Shown piece after piece: positions 36,058-46,775 of a stretch of 64,000 bases of DNA; within the stretch, counting starts at the first letter, position 1; each line of letters begins with the position of its first letter. The notes under the pieces are model-generated. The model worked only from the letters and a program-made list of their open reading frames with translations. It had not been told where the DNA came from and searched no databases. This DNA comes from Candidatus Vondammii sp. HM_W22. GTDB taxonomy: Bacteria > Pseudomonadota > Gammaproteobacteria > Chromatiales > Chromatiaceae. Location of the stretch: the NCBI RefSeq assembly GCF_022530855.2, contig NZ_CP099567.1, positions 3,038,001 through 3,102,000 of the forward strand, in the 5' to 3' direction. The position numbers and the translations under genes are program-made.

Positions 36058-37601
36058 GCCTTGTTATCCCAATTGCCGGACAACAAACCGAGTGTGGTCA
36101 TGCTGCTGCTGTAGGCAATGGCTACCTGCCGGTAACAAGTCATCCAGACAGGCGAGGTCCAGTGACCGTGAAGGTACCCAAGGTAAACTCTAGATCCGGA
36201 GACCCAATCACTTTCCACACTGCGTCGGTCCCCCTATATTCGCAAAACCCGTTCGCTGGAAGCCGCGATTTCCTGGCTGTATCTCAAGAGTATAAGCCGC
36301 GGTGAGATGGGGGAAGCACTCAAGGTGCGGATCGGCCCGGAAGCAAGAGAGCTATCTGCCAGTACGGTTTCCCGACTGAAGCAGGTATAGGCATAGGAGT
36401 ATCGGGATTGGTGTGCCACCAGATTGGGCAAAGCTCGCTGAGTATACATTTGGGTAGACGACATCTACAGTGGCCTGAGAGCTGAACAGGCAAAACTCTG
36501 CACATTGGTTATTATTGGTGTCAATGAACGGGATGAGAAGCATTTTCTGGTGATAGAAGATGGTGACCGGGAGTCGACGCAGAGCTGGCATGAAGTCCTG
36601 CTGAAGTTGAAATTACGTGGAATGAACAGTCTGGCACTGGCTATCGGTGATGGTGCCATGGGTCCCGGCCGCCTTGGAGGGGACCTACCCGGAAACCCGT
36701 CAGCAACGCTGCTGGATGCATAAAACGGGTCATGTGCTCAATACCTTGTCAAAGTCATTACAGCCAAAAGCCAAGCAGACGGTGCACGATATCTGGCAAG
36801 CCGATACCCAGGATAATGCAGAGAAAGCCTTGGAGCTGTTTGTGAAGGCTTACGAGCCAAAATATCCGAAAGCCACACTCTACCTGCAAAAAGATCGGGA
36901 AGAATTGCTGGCGTTCTATGATTTTCTCGCCCAGCACTGGCAAGGCCTCAGGACGACAATCCTATTGAATCGACGTTTGCCACCATCCGCCACCGCACGA
37001 AGCGCTCCAAGGGCTGTTTGTCCAGAGATGGTTGCTGCATATGCTGTTCAAGCTCAGCCAATGTGCTAAGAAAAACTGGCGCAAACTGCGCAAGTTTAAT
37101 TATTTCGCCAAGGTAATAAAAGGGGTGCCATTTAAAGATGGAGTCGAGATAGATAAATCAGACCAGATCGCTGCTTGAGAAATGACTGATACATCACTTT
37201 TGACAATAACGCGCAAATTGCCGCCATGGAGCAAAACACCTAGGCTTCTGCACCCTCGCTGCGCCTGAGTTATTCGCCACTTCAGCAGTGGATTCGATAT
37301 CTTCAGGCTGTGTGCGGTCGATCACCAGCTGAATACCCGTGCACAGAAAAGGATTATTGACCTTGGCAGGCTCATCTTCAATTGCCGAAAACTGCCCCCT
37401 GCCGAGCGGTATGGAGGCCTGCACAATCTCTATCGATCTTTCGGTCATCCGCCAATTCATTATGATGCCAGATATTCCGAAAGCTCTTGTAAACTTTACG
37501 CTATTCCTGCACTGGATAACTGATGAACACCGCAGCAATGGTACCGCCAATGACCACCAGCAGCCTCAGCAGGTTGAAAAAAGCCCGGGGCAATAACAGG
37601 G

Positions 37602-37678
37602 GGCAATAACAGGCTGTCGACTATCGAGTACGTTTGGGGGCTGGGTGTCCCAAAACGCATCACAAGATCGAAGACACG
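37602..37678 (-). repeat. Dispersed palindromic repeat (copy 1), inside motA relic
   Basis: On the minus strand: GTGTCTTCGATC, GTGATGCGTTTTGGGA, CCCAAACGTACTCGAT, GTCGACAGCCTGTTATTGCC. It matches 58656-58735 on the plus strand with few differences. The two halves (GTTTTGGGA and TCCCAAAAC, extended by CGATC-type blocks) form an imperfect hairpin of about 60 bases. It interrupts the motA relic between the DASILVG and LLVVIGGT segments, so it appears mobile. The TGTTATTGCCCC end is tandemly doubled here. Confidence 0.75.
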
Positions 37679-37925
37679 CCTGAGCACAACCCAGTAGCAT
37701 GCCGACCAGTATAGAGGCATCATCCCACCTTTGGGTAGCAATAGCGCCATCATTATCCCCCCGATTAATCCTTTGAATTACAGAATGTTGCAACAACTAT
37801 AGCAATGTAGCAGCGTTTATTCCACAGTCTGGCCACAGCATTGAAATTTCCATCTGCTGAATCCCGCCTATACTTAACTGTAAATCGATCCAATACGGGC
37901 AGACCACAACTAGGAGAGGATATAG

Positions 37926-38354
37926 ATGACATTGAGAGAACTACTCGCGCGAAAAGCTTCGGGTATTATTACCATAAAGGCCTCAACCAACCTGCTGCAG
38001 GCCATCGAACTGATGTGTGACCGCAAAGTGGGGTCACTGCTGGTCGAGTCGGGTGATGGCGGGTTACTGGGTATTGCCACAGAAAGAGATATCCTGCGCG
38101 CCTGCTATCATCGAAAGGGAGATCTGACCAACGCCCTGGTTGACGATGCCATGACCCGGGATATTATTGTCGCCTCTCCCGAAACCAGCGTTGATGAGGC
38201 AATGTCGATGATGACAGAACACAGGTTCCGTCATTTGCCGATTCTTGACGATGGAAAACCCATCGGCATAATCTCTATCGGCGATCTAGTTAAAGCTCAG
38301 CTAAAGGATATCACTGTCGAAATTAAATATCTGCGGGAATATATCGCCGCCTGA
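37926..38354 (+). CDS. Two-CBS-domain protein
   Basis: A 142-residue protein made of one Bateman module: CBS1 at about 8-65 (TIKASTNLLQAIELMCDRKVGSLLV, GLLGIATERDILRAC) and CBS2 at about 75-130 (DDAMTRDIIVASPETSVDEAMSMMTEHRFRHLPIL, PIGIISIGDLVKAQL). Stand-alone CBS pairs bind adenosine nucleotides and report energy status; the partner is unknown. A strong ribosome-binding site (aggagagg) precedes the ATG. It lies between the motA relic and an endonuclease gene, with its own promoter region likely in the 170-bp spacer. The frame is intact. Confidence 0.92.
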   Translation: MTLRELLARKASGIITIKASTNLLQAIELMCDRKVGSLLVESGDGGLLGIATERDILRACYHRKGDLTNALVDDAMTRDIIVASPETSVDEAMSMMTEHRFRHLPILDDGKPIGIISIGDLVKAQLKDITVEIKYLREYIAA

Positions 38355-38431
38355 ATTTATCCATTCGATCCGCCCTCCCTTTTTCTGCTACCCTCTCTAT
38401 CTCCGCATTAAAGTAGAGAGGGTGGCTCTCC

Positions 38432-39094
38432 ATGTTCCGGATAAACTCATTACTCCTGTCGGCACTGCTGATGCTGGCTATTACATCCCAGCCCCAAGCC
38501 GCCGGTCAGACGGCTTTTAAGGAGTATTTTCAAGCTTTTCCGAGATTCTGGGACAAAATCTATCCCAAAGGCGGCAAAAACCTCTACTGCAGCAAACGCT
38601 TTGGCCGCCGCCACGGCAGGTCGGTCAATATTGAACATGTCTACCTAATGGCATGGGTCACAAGGGCAGAGGGGTGCCGAAGCCGCAAACTGTGTCGGCA
38701 AGCCAGCCCCCGATTCAACCGCATTGAAGCCGATATGCATAACTTTTACCCGTCACTCAAAAATATCAATAAAGCCAGAGGGAGTACACCCTTCGGATTG
38801 ATTGAAAGTGAGAGATGGGATTTTGGACGCTGCGATTTCGAATTCGACAACCGGCGCCGACTGGTTGAACCGGGCCCAGCCAGTCGCGGCAATATTGCAA
38901 GAGCCATGCTGTATATGCATGACAATTATGACTTGCCGATCTACAAACGCCAAGGAATATTGCTGAAAAAGTGGAACCGGCAAGACCCACCCGATGCAGA
39001 GGAGCGGCAGCGTAATGACCTGATTGCTAGGCGGCAGGGTACTCGCAACCGATTTATAGATAACCCGCGTTCGGGCGACAACGTCCGTTTCTGA
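38432..39094 (+). CDS. Endonuclease I family, exported
   Basis: A 220-residue protein with a signal peptide (about 1-23, LLMLAITSQPQAA) and the Endonuclease_1 (EndA/Vvn) fold. The metal and catalytic region is VNIEHVYLMAW (His of the beta-beta-alpha metal motif), followed by EADMHNFYPSLKNINKARG and the C-terminal YKRQGILLKKWNRQDPPDAEERQRNDLIARRQGTRNRFID. Cysteines occur as in secreted family members. These enzymes degrade DNA in the periplasm or outside the cell. Compared with E. coli EndA the length is close to usual. The second position after EHV differs from the common EHVVPKSW, so activity is likely but not certain. Confidence 0.9.
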   Translation: MFRINSLLLSALLMLAITSQPQAAGQTAFKEYFQAFPRFWDKIYPKGGKNLYCSKRFGRRHGRSVNIEHVYLMAWVTRAEGCRSRKLCRQASPRFNRIEADMHNFYPSLKNINKARGSTPFGLIESERWDFGRCDFEFDNRRRLVEPGPASRGNIARAMLYMHDNYDLPIYKRQGILLKKWNRQDPPDAEERQRNDLIARRQGTRNRFIDNPRSGDNVRF

Positions 39095-39359
39095 TGCCCT
39101 AAGTCTTCAACAAGTCCGTGCCAGAGGGTATGGAGATACTATTAACCCGGCGGACATTTACATATTAATATAACGCTTGCATGAAAATAGATGTATGCGA
39201 GCTCGGCACTGATAGCAACAAGAACTCCTGGGACAGCAAGCTGCTCAGCTCCGCCTGCAAGGAAAGAGCTTTAAGGAAATAGGCCGCTTATTGAATGGGC
39301 TCTTCCCCTAATCGAGAGGGTAAGTATCACCCAACCACCCCCTCAGGATAAAGATTCAG
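39095..39359. other. Spacer between endonuclease I and an IS256 relic
   Basis: 265 bp without a clear gene. A short readable stretch (39222-39300: QELLGQQAAQLRLQGKSFKEIGRLLNG) looks like a helix-turn-helix of a recombinase or transposase, possibly a trace of another element; too short to assign. Confidence 0.4.
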
Positions 39360-40403
39360 GAGGGTGCAACGATTTCCGTGTAACTGCCCAGGTTAAACGT
39401 ACTCCGCCAAGCGTTCTTCGAACTCAATCATAAATCTATTCAGTGCTGGTTTCCAATTGCGAATCGGCATGGTCCATTTTTTTGATGCTTGCTGCACCGC
39501 CAGGTACACTACTTTCATTACCGAATCGTCGGTCGGAAATAGCTTCCGTTTTTTAATTACCTTGTGAACCACGCTGTTCATTGGCTGGATCTGAGTCTCG
39601 GGAAATGCTGTATCGATTGCGTCTGGAAAGCCCTTCAGGCCATCGATACAGGCTATCAGGATATCCTTCACGCCGCGATTCTGGAGCTCTGTGAGTACAT
39701 TGAGCCAGAACTTGGCACCCTCATTCTCTGACAGCCAGAGCCCCAACAATTCCTTGTGGCCCTCCATGTTCACGCCCAGTGCCAGATAAATTGCCTTATT
39801 GATCACTTTCTTGTCTTGCCGGATTTTTACGACAATACAATCCAGGTAAATAATGAGATAGACCGCATCCAGTGGCCTAGATTGCCATTCAATCACTTGT
39901 TCAATAACAGCGTCAGTCACTTTGGGAATCAAGGTGGCGGAGACATCAGCACCGTACATTTCTTTAACGGTCGTGACGATTTCTCGTGTTGTCATGCCCT
40001 GAGCATACAAGAAAATAATCTTGTCGTCCATGGAAGTAAATCGACGCTGGTGTTTTTTAACGGGCTTGGGCTCGAAACTCCCAGCTCTGTCGCGTGGTGT
40101 ATCGAGCTCGAACTGGCCAGCTTCCGTTCGGTTAGTCTTACTGGCATAGCCGTTGCGGTTATTGGCAGCGGCGGACTGCTCGTGCCTTTCAAAGCCAAGA
40201 TGATCATCTAACTCAGCGTTCAGTGCCGCTTCGGTCGTAATCTTGGTTAGCATCTGCAAAAAAGTCTTTGAGGTCGTCTTCCGTCTTGATATTTTTAGCG
40301 GCCGCATGAGCGATCGCCTGTAGTTCTTTCTTGTTCATAGTGCCTGTCCTCAACCACGCTTGGGTTTAATGATAGACAGTTACACAGAATTCAGGACAAC
40401 CTC
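39360..40403 (-). mobile_element. IS256-family element (type B), internally deleted copy
   Basis: Both ends are recognisable: left GAGGGTGCAACGATTTCCGT and right (reverse complement) GAGGTTGTCCTGAATTCTGT. They are diverged from the copy at 34845. Length is 1044 bp against 1205 bp, because an internal segment is missing. The flanking 8-mers differ, so no target duplication is visible. It contains the 304-codon frame described next. Confidence 0.82.
39393..40338 (-). pseudogene. IS256-family transposase (type B), in-frame internal deletion and N-terminal frameshift
   Basis: The true start (ATG 40338, MNKKELQAIAHAAAKNIKTEDD) runs out of frame near 40255. The remaining frame, open from 40307, is 304 codons: TKITTEAALNAELDDHLGFERH, FTSMDDKIIFLYAQGMTTREIV, EMYGADVSATLIPKVTDAVIEQVIEWQ, YLIIYLDCIVVKIRQD and GLKGFPDAIDTAFPETQIQ. 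It then joins directly to MNSVVHKVIKKRKLF and FMIEFEERLAEYV. About 100 codons with the third catalytic residue (TTNAIES region) are gone. DNA-binding and dimerisation parts remain, so a made product could only interfere, not transpose. Confidence 0.88.
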
Positions 40404-40552
40404 AGGCAGGCGACATACGCGTCAGTTTAACGGCACACCAAAGGACCATTTTTATCTCTATTTTGAAGGAGTGTGAATGACAATTTAACAACAGTGATCC
40501 AGAAAGTCAGTTCAAACAACTGAATCAATGGGTTAAAGACAGATTTAGCCGG

Positions 40553-41205
40553 GCACTCTGAAAACCGCGGAGCCGACGCAGTTGGATCTTCATTGGCCTG
40601 CCGTCTTGCGTCGTCTCAACAGCTGCCACGAAAGGAATTTTATTACGAGACCCTCGCCCACGCTTTCCCGGTTTCTCACCACCAATATTAGGCATCATCC
40701 ATCTCGATGCGACCAGCCAGTTTTTTTGACTCTGACGTTCCATCATCACCTGCATCAGTTTGTGCTTGAGCTTCCAGGCTGTATTGTAGTTCACACCAAT
40801 TTCACGGGACAGTTGCAAGGCAGAAGTACTCTATTTTACGCTGAGTCAACAAATAGATGGCCAGAAACCACTTCTTCAACGGCAGCTTGGTGCCGTGAAA
40901 GATGGTGCCAGCAGTCAGGGAGCTTTGGTGGTGGCATTTGTGGCACTGATATACCTTACGGCTTTTGAGTTCACAACCTGTTGTGTTGCCACACTCAGGA
41001 CATATATATCCGGTAGGCCAACGCAGTTGGTACAATGCTTGTTGGCATTGCTCTTCAGAACCATGTTTTTCAATAAATTCGTGCAAACCAAGACCTTTTT
41101 GAAACTGCACTGTATTTTTCGGCATGATAGAAACCCCTCTGTGTTCAGTGGCTTCTATTATGCAATGACCACTGGCTCAATAGCTGAGCCTGGTAGGTAA
41201 TCAGG
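40553..41205 (-). pseudogene. IS1595-family element and transposase, truncated and frameshifted
   Basis: Nearly identical to the intact copy at 29518-30547 from its right end (cctgattacc in reverse complement, 41196-41205) through MPKNTVQFQKGLGLHEFIEKHG, CPECGNTTGCELKSR and CHKCHHQSSLTAG. A small indel near 40830 (AALQLSREIGVN region) shifts the frame; it resumes as LSREIGVNYNTAWKLKHKLMQ and GGEKPGKRGRGSRNK. It stops matching after RGFQSA near 40553, so the C-terminal third and the other inverted repeat are lost. Confidence 0.9.
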
Positions 41206-41280
41206 AAAGTATTTAAAACATAGTACCCACAAACTCGGCAGATGTTTACACAGTTATCTTTGAAATTAAGGAGTTACATC

Positions 41281-41891
41281 GTGTGTGGAAATAAAATTCT
41301 TGTCGCCGACGACGACATCATGATGCTCACAACCATTTCAAAAGGGCTGCAGAATGCAGGCTACCAGGTATTTTCAGCCTCAGATGGTGACCAGGCTGTA
41401 AAGAGCGGCCTGACCTAGCGATTCTCGACATCCAGATGCCCGGTACTTTTGGTATAGAAGCAGCCCGACAGCTACGAGAGAAAGCGGGCGTACAATCAAT
41501 TTTTCTCACTGCCTTTTGTGAAAAAGAGGTGGTGGAGCTTGCGGTCAAGGAGGGCGCACTAGGCTATCTGGTAAAACCTGTGGTGGCCAGCCAGCTGATC
41601 CCGACTATAGAGACCGCCCTGGAGCGGGCGGCTGAGCGGGACAAACTGCATAACAACGAGACAAACCTGATGGATGCACTAAACCGCAACCGGGATATCA
41701 GCGTTGCCGTAGGCATATTCATGGAAAGATTCAATGTGTCAAAGCAGCAGGCATCTGAAGCACTGAGAAGCTACTCCCGTACAACACGGTGCAAGCTGAT
41801 CGACGTTGCCCGCAATCTGGTTGAGATAACGGAGGGGAAAAACGACTTAATCAACCAGATCCACAAAAGTAGCTCCGGAAAAAAACATTAG
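41281..41891 (+). pseudogene. Response regulator with ANTAR RNA-binding output domain, single frameshift
   Basis: GTG 41281, behind a good ribosome-binding site (aaggag), reads NKILVADDDIMMLTTISKGLQNAGYQVFSASDGDQAV, a receiver-domain start with the acidic DDD. Near 41408 the frame shifts; the next frame continues LAILDIQMPGTFGIEAARQLRE (phospho-acceptor Asp in LDIQMP), QSIFLTAFCEKEVVE, GYLVKPVVASQL, and an ANTAR domain (DISVAVGIFMERFNVSKQQASEALRSYSRTTRCKLIDVARNLVE). ANTAR regulators bind RNA hairpins to prevent termination. One base separates it from an open frame, so an assembly error is possible. Confidence 0.85.
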
Positions 41892-41992
41892 CGGCAAAAA
41901 ATCAAAGAAAAAATCGCAGGGCCTTTTCTTGTTTTTCACTCTGAAGTCTTCGCGTATTCTCCGCGTTATTTTTTAGGCGTTTCAGACGAACT

Positions 41993-43444
41993 CTATTCAG
42001 TAGAAGAGAGCTTCTTCTGCAGTAATTCGTTGACCTGCTGTGGGTTTACCTTCCCTTTAGAGACCTTCATCACCTGACCGACGAAAAAGCCAAGCATTTT
42101 TGACTGTTTTTTCTCATCTGCCTTACGATAACTCTCCACTTGGCCTGCATTAGCCGCCAGCACCTCATCGACTATCGACTCAATAGCGCCGCTGTCGGTG
42201 ATCTGCTTCAGACCCTTTGCTTCGATCACCTCATCAGCACTGCCTTCACCGGCCCAAATTGACTCGAACACCTGCTTGGCGATCTTGCCGGAGATAGTAT
42301 TGTCACTGATCCGGCACAACAGGCCACCGAGCATCTCAGCCGTCACCGGACACGCAGTAATGGTCTTGCCCTCTCTGTTCAGCGCACCGGATAACTCGCC
42401 CATCACCCAGTTGGTCGTCAATTTGGCATCACCCGCCACTTTTGCCGTCGCCTCAAAATAATCAGCCAGCGCCTTGTTAGCGGTGAGCACCTCTGCATCA
42501 TAGGCCTTGAGGCCATATTCCGAGCTGAAACGGCTGCGCTTCGCATCCGGCAACTCAGGAAGATCGGCTGTTATCGTCCGGATCAGTTCATCATCCAGCT
42601 CTACCGGCAACAGATCCGGGTCTGGAAAATAGCGGTAGTCATTGGCCTCCTCCTTTGAGCGCATGGACCGTGTCTCATCCTTGTCGGCATCATACAGCCG
42701 GGTCTCCTGGGCTACTTTATAACCATCTTCGATGCACTCAATCTGCCGCTCCACCTCCAGATTGATAGCCCGCTCCAGAAAGCGGAACGAGTTGATGTTT
42801 TTCAGTTCAGCCCGGATACCGAGTCTCTCCTCACCCTTGATTCTGACCGAGACATTGGCATCACAGCGGAACGAACCCTCCTGCATGTTGCCATCGCAGA
42901 TCCCCAGGTAGCAGACAATCTGGTGGATCTTCCTGGCATAGGCAACAGCCTCGTTGGCAGAGCGCATATCCGGCTCGGATACAATCTCCAGCAAAGGGGT
43001 ACCTGCCCGGTTCAGATCAATCCCGGTCTTACCCAGGAAATCCTCATGCAGCGACTTACCTGCATCCTCTTCCAGATGAGCACGAGTCACGCCAATTATC
43101 TTGATATCGCCGTCAGCAGTCAGAATTTTCACCGAACCCTTGCCCACGATGGGATGTTCTAGCTGGCTGATCTGATAGCCCTTTGGTAGGTCAGGGTAGA
43201 AGTAGTTCTTGCGGGCAAAAACAGATCGATGACCCAGCTCTGCCCCAATGGCACAACCGAAGGTCACTGCTTTCTTCACCACATCCCGGTTAAGTACAGG
43301 CAGCACACCGGGCATGCCCAGATCCACATTGCAAGCCTGAGTATTCGGTTCCGCCCCAAACGCAGTTGCGGCGCCCGAGAATATTTTCGACTTGGTTGCC
43401 AACTGAGCATGAATCTCAAGCCCGATTACAGTTTCCCATTGCAT
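41993..43444 (-). CDS. gatB: Aspartyl/glutamyl-tRNA(Asn/Gln) amidotransferase subunit B
   Basis: A 483-residue GatB, the tRNA-binding and kinase subunit of the GatCAB complex that amidates Glu-tRNA-Gln (and Asp-tRNA-Asn). It shows [111 protein letters not shown], and a C-terminal YqeY-like helical domain ending [13 protein letters not shown]. It is the last gene of the gatC-gatA-gatB group on the minus strand, 104 bp after gatA. The frame is complete. Confidence 0.97.
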   Translation of the reverse strand: MQWETVIGLEIHAQLATKSKIFSGAATAFGAEPNTQACNVDLGMPGVLPVLNRDVVKKAVTFGCAIGAELGHRSVFARKNYFYPDLPKGYQISQLEHPIVGKGSVKILTADGDIKIIGVTRAHLEEDAGKSLHEDFLGKTGIDLNRAGTPLLEIVSEPDMRSANEAVAYARKIHQIVCYLGICDGNMQEGSFRCDANVSVRIKGEERLGIRAELKNINSFRFLERAINLEVERQIECIEDGYKVAQETRLYDADKDETRSMRSKEEANDYRYFPDPDLLPVELDDELIRTITADLPELPDAKRSRFSSEYGLKAYDAEVLTANKALADYFEATAKVAGDAKLTTNWVMGELSGALNREGKTITACPVTAEMLGGLLCRISDNTISGKIAKQVFESIWAGEGSADEVIEAKGLKQITDSGAIESIVDEVLAANAGQVESYRKADEKKQSKMLGFFVGQVMKVSKGKVNPQQVNELLQKKLSSTE

Positions 43445-43548
43445 AGGTTTGTTCCAAATTCTGTACCCCTTTACTTTTACTGCCGGGGTGATTAGTGGCT
43501 AATACGATTCAGTGACTCTTTGCACAACCCATTTGCTTGTTTCTGCGC

Positions 43549-44997
43549 CTACAAAGCAGGCGCATCACGGTGCCAGTCTGTCGCCTGCTGGAAACGATGG
43601 GCCACATTCAACAGCTCGGCCTCCTGAAAATAGTCGCCGATAATCTGCAACCCCACAGGCTTCCCTGCAACTGGAGCAACTGGAATAGAGATACCTGGCA
43701 ATCCGGCAAGATTCACCGCAATGGTATAAATATCCGACAGATACATAGTCACCGGATCATCGGCCTTCTCACCGATCGCAAACGCAGTGGAAGGAGCAGT
43801 GGGACCCATAATGACATCGACCTGTTTAAAAGCGGCATTGAAATCGTCTGAAATCAGGTGCCTGATCTGTTGCGCCTTGAGATAGTAAGCATCATAGTAA
43901 CCGGCAGAAAGCGCGTAGGTACCGATCATGATCCGGCGCTTGACCTCGGTGCCAAAACCCTCGCCACGTGACCGCTTGTAGAGGTCCTCCAGGTCCTGCG
44001 AACCATCACAACGGTAGCCATAACGGACACCATCAAAACGGGAAAGATTGGAAGAACACTCAGCCGGCGCAACCACATAGTAGGTGGGTACCGCTAGGCG
44101 GGTATTGGGCAGACTGATCTCGACCACCTCTGCACCGAGACGTTTGTACTCACCAATAGCGGCCTCAACAGATTCAGCCACCTGGAAATCCAGCCCGTCA
44201 TCGAAATACTCTTTGGGAAGGCCAATTTTCAACCCCGTCAGATCATCTCCCAGTGTCGCAGAATAATCCGGCACCGACCGATCCACACTGGTCGAATCCC
44301 GCTCATCAAAGCCCGCCATGGCCTGAAGCATAATAGCAGCGTCTTCCGCACTCCGGGTCATAGGTCCGCCCTGATCCAGGGATGATGCAAATGCGATCAT
44401 GCCATAGCGGGATACCCGCCCATAAGTAGGCTTCAAACCAGTAATGCCGCACAGTGCCGCCGGCTGGCGGATGGATCCGCCGGTATCTGTCCCTGTTGCC
44501 GCCGCACAGAGCCGCGCCGCCACGGCAGATGCCGAGCCACCGGATGATCCACCAGGCACTACATCGGTATCCCAGGGATTGCGCACCGGGCCATAGTGAC
44601 TAGTCTCACTGGAAGAGCCCATGGCAAACTCATCCATGTTGGTCTTACCCAGCATGACAACACCGGCCGCTTTCAGCCTTGCCACCACTGTAGCGTCGTA
44701 GGGCGAAATGAAATTATCCAGCATCAGGGAACCGCAACTGGTTTTGATACCGGCGGTACAAAAAATATCCTTGTGAGCAATGGGAATCCCAGCAAGCGGT
44801 CCGGCATCGCCGCGGCGAATCAGTGCATCTGCAATTTCCGCCTCTTTCAGCGCTGCCGCCCCTGCCACCGTGATAAAACTGTTGAGCCTCTCACTTTGCT
44901 TACCAATCCGGTCCAGGCAGGTCTGGGCCAGCTCGACGCTGGAAAACTCGCCGGCACGCAATCCGGCTGAGAGTTCGACAATACTTTTGTTATGCAT
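43549..44997 (-). CDS. gatA: Aspartyl/glutamyl-tRNA(Asn/Gln) amidotransferase subunit A
   Basis: A 482-residue amidase-signature enzyme that frees ammonia from glutamine for GatB. The Ser-cisSer-Lys triad is visible: the Lys in [12 protein letters not shown] (about residue 75), and the serines in [20 protein letters not shown] and [32 protein letters not shown]. The C-terminal [14 protein letters not shown] block is typical. It is 66 bp after gatC. The frame and length are normal. Confidence 0.97.
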   Translation of the reverse strand: MHNKSIVELSAGLRAGEFSSVELAQTCLDRIGKQSERLNSFITVAGAAALKEAEIADALIRRGDAGPLAGIPIAHKDIFCTAGIKTSCGSLMLDNFISPYDATVVARLKAAGVVMLGKTNMDEFAMGSSSETSHYGPVRNPWDTDVVPGGSSGGSASAVAARLCAAATGTDTGGSIRQPAALCGITGLKPTYGRVSRYGMIAFASSLDQGGPMTRSAEDAAIMLQAMAGFDERDSTSVDRSVPDYSATLGDDLTGLKIGLPKEYFDDGLDFQVAESVEAAIGEYKRLGAEVVEISLPNTRLAVPTYYVVAPAECSSNLSRFDGVRYGYRCDGSQDLEDLYKRSRGEGFGTEVKRRIMIGTYALSAGYYDAYYLKAQQIRHLISDDFNAAFKQVDVIMGPTAPSTAFAIGEKADDPVTMYLSDIYTIAVNLAGLPGISIPVAPVAGKPVGLQIIGDYFQEAELLNVAHRFQQATDWHRDAPAL

Positions 44998-45063
44998 GGA
45001 AATCGATCCATATCAGGTTTCATGTGGCTTCAGATCAAGCCCGAAAGCCTCTTCGTCTGGTGG

Positions 45064-45351
45064 TTACTCAAGCACCTTGGGCACCAAATAGAGCCCATTC
45101 TCCGTCTCTGGCGCAATGGACTGAAACAGATCGCGCTGATCCGTCTCTGTCACAACGTCTTCACGCAGTCGCTGAAGCATATACAGGGGATGAGACATAG
45201 GCTCAACATTTGCGGTATCTACTGCATTCATCTGCTCCACTAGGTCGAGTATATTTGATAGATCGCTGGCAACGGAATCAAGTTCACCTTCACTCACTGC
45301 CAGCCGAGCCAAGTGAGCAATATTCTCTACATCAGATTTTTCCAGGAACAT
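45064..45351 (-). CDS. gatC: Aspartyl/glutamyl-tRNA(Asn/Gln) amidotransferase subunit C
   Basis: A small subunit that clamps GatA to GatB. I start it at ATG 45351 ([21 protein letters not shown]), which matches the family N-terminus; an ATG six codons upstream is possible. [32 protein letters not shown] is the conserved C-terminal belt. It is transcribed away from mreB, with a 252-bp shared spacer. Confidence 0.93.
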   Translation of the reverse strand: MFLEKSDVENIAHLARLAVSEGELDSVASDLSNILDLVEQMNAVDTANVEPMSHPLYMLQRLREDVVTETDQRDLFQSIAPETENGLYLVPKVLE

Positions 45352-45519
45352 GTATTTTCTCGACAACACTATTAGACATAAAAAATGGGGAAACTAACAC
45401 ATTTAACCCCGGGTGAGCAGGAAAATACACTTTAATGTGGCACTGTTCCCTTGCCCCGGACCCCCTCCGATTGTTAAATTACACCTTTCGAGGAGAGCAG
45501 CCAGAGCGACGAAGTCTGA

Positions 45520-46656
<1,137 letters not shown>

Positions 46657-46684
46657 CCACGAGTGTAACACCACAAGATTCTCT

Positions 46685-46712
46685 GGTTCCCGCGCAGCAG
46701 GGCGCGAAAACC
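46685..46712. repeat. REP-like palindrome (copy 3, diverged) between mreB and mreC
   Basis: GGTTCCCGCGC ... GGCGCGAAAACC around agcag, in the context ctctggttccc. It is similar to the copies at 22657 and 24734 but with mismatches in the stem. It may also help attenuate transcription after mreB. Confidence 0.4.
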
Positions 46713-46775
46713 TAAGATTCAGAGCCGCACCGAGGAAGAGCGCAACACCAACCACTCAGCTGAGGCTGACCACCC

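Larger units (their letters stand above)
34623..37212 (+). mobile_element. IS256-family element (type C), inserted in motA and interrupted by a type-B IS256
   Basis: Left end ggagTATAACTGAAAACAGTGTTTG resembles the type-A end; right end (reverse complement) GCGTTATTGTCAAAAG resembles GAGTTATAGTCAAATC. Without the inner insertion its length is about 1377 bp, as for type A. It is flanked by CGGCATTTGC and CGGCAATTTGC, a degraded target duplication. The transposase begins MVKNTIVSIEDREQIADPLTELLRMGGRKLIEQAIEAELQ and is cut at 34844. It resumes at 36050 in mixed frames: ECGHAAAVGNGYLP, GPVTVKVPKVNSRSGDPITFHTA, VIIGVNERDEKHFLVIEDGDRE, YPETRQQRCWMHK. TAG codons replace expected Trp and Gln near 36386-36395. 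Confidence 0.87.
34205..37753 (-). pseudogene. motA: MotA/TolQ-type proton-channel gene, split by nested insertions
   Basis: The N-terminal part lies on the minus strand at 37753-37213: MMALLLPKGG with a frame change, then DASILVG, a foreign ~80-bp palindromic repeat, LLVVIGGTIAAVFISYP, and IEDEPAKVNNPFLCTGIQLVIDRTQPEDIES. The C-terminal part lies at 34622-34205: PAFASAFGTDGTLLGLVNMLYAMGGANFEVIGRSLGLALITTLYGIVLANLL, EGISMLGQNRNPSFIRETL, ending at a TAG. Between them sits a type-C IS256 (34623-37212), itself split by a type-B IS256. Joining the flanks and removing one copy of the ~CGGCATTTGC duplication restores MAAFASAFGT across the junction. MotA forms the stator of the flagellar motor with MotB; no motB remains. 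Confidence 0.85.
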
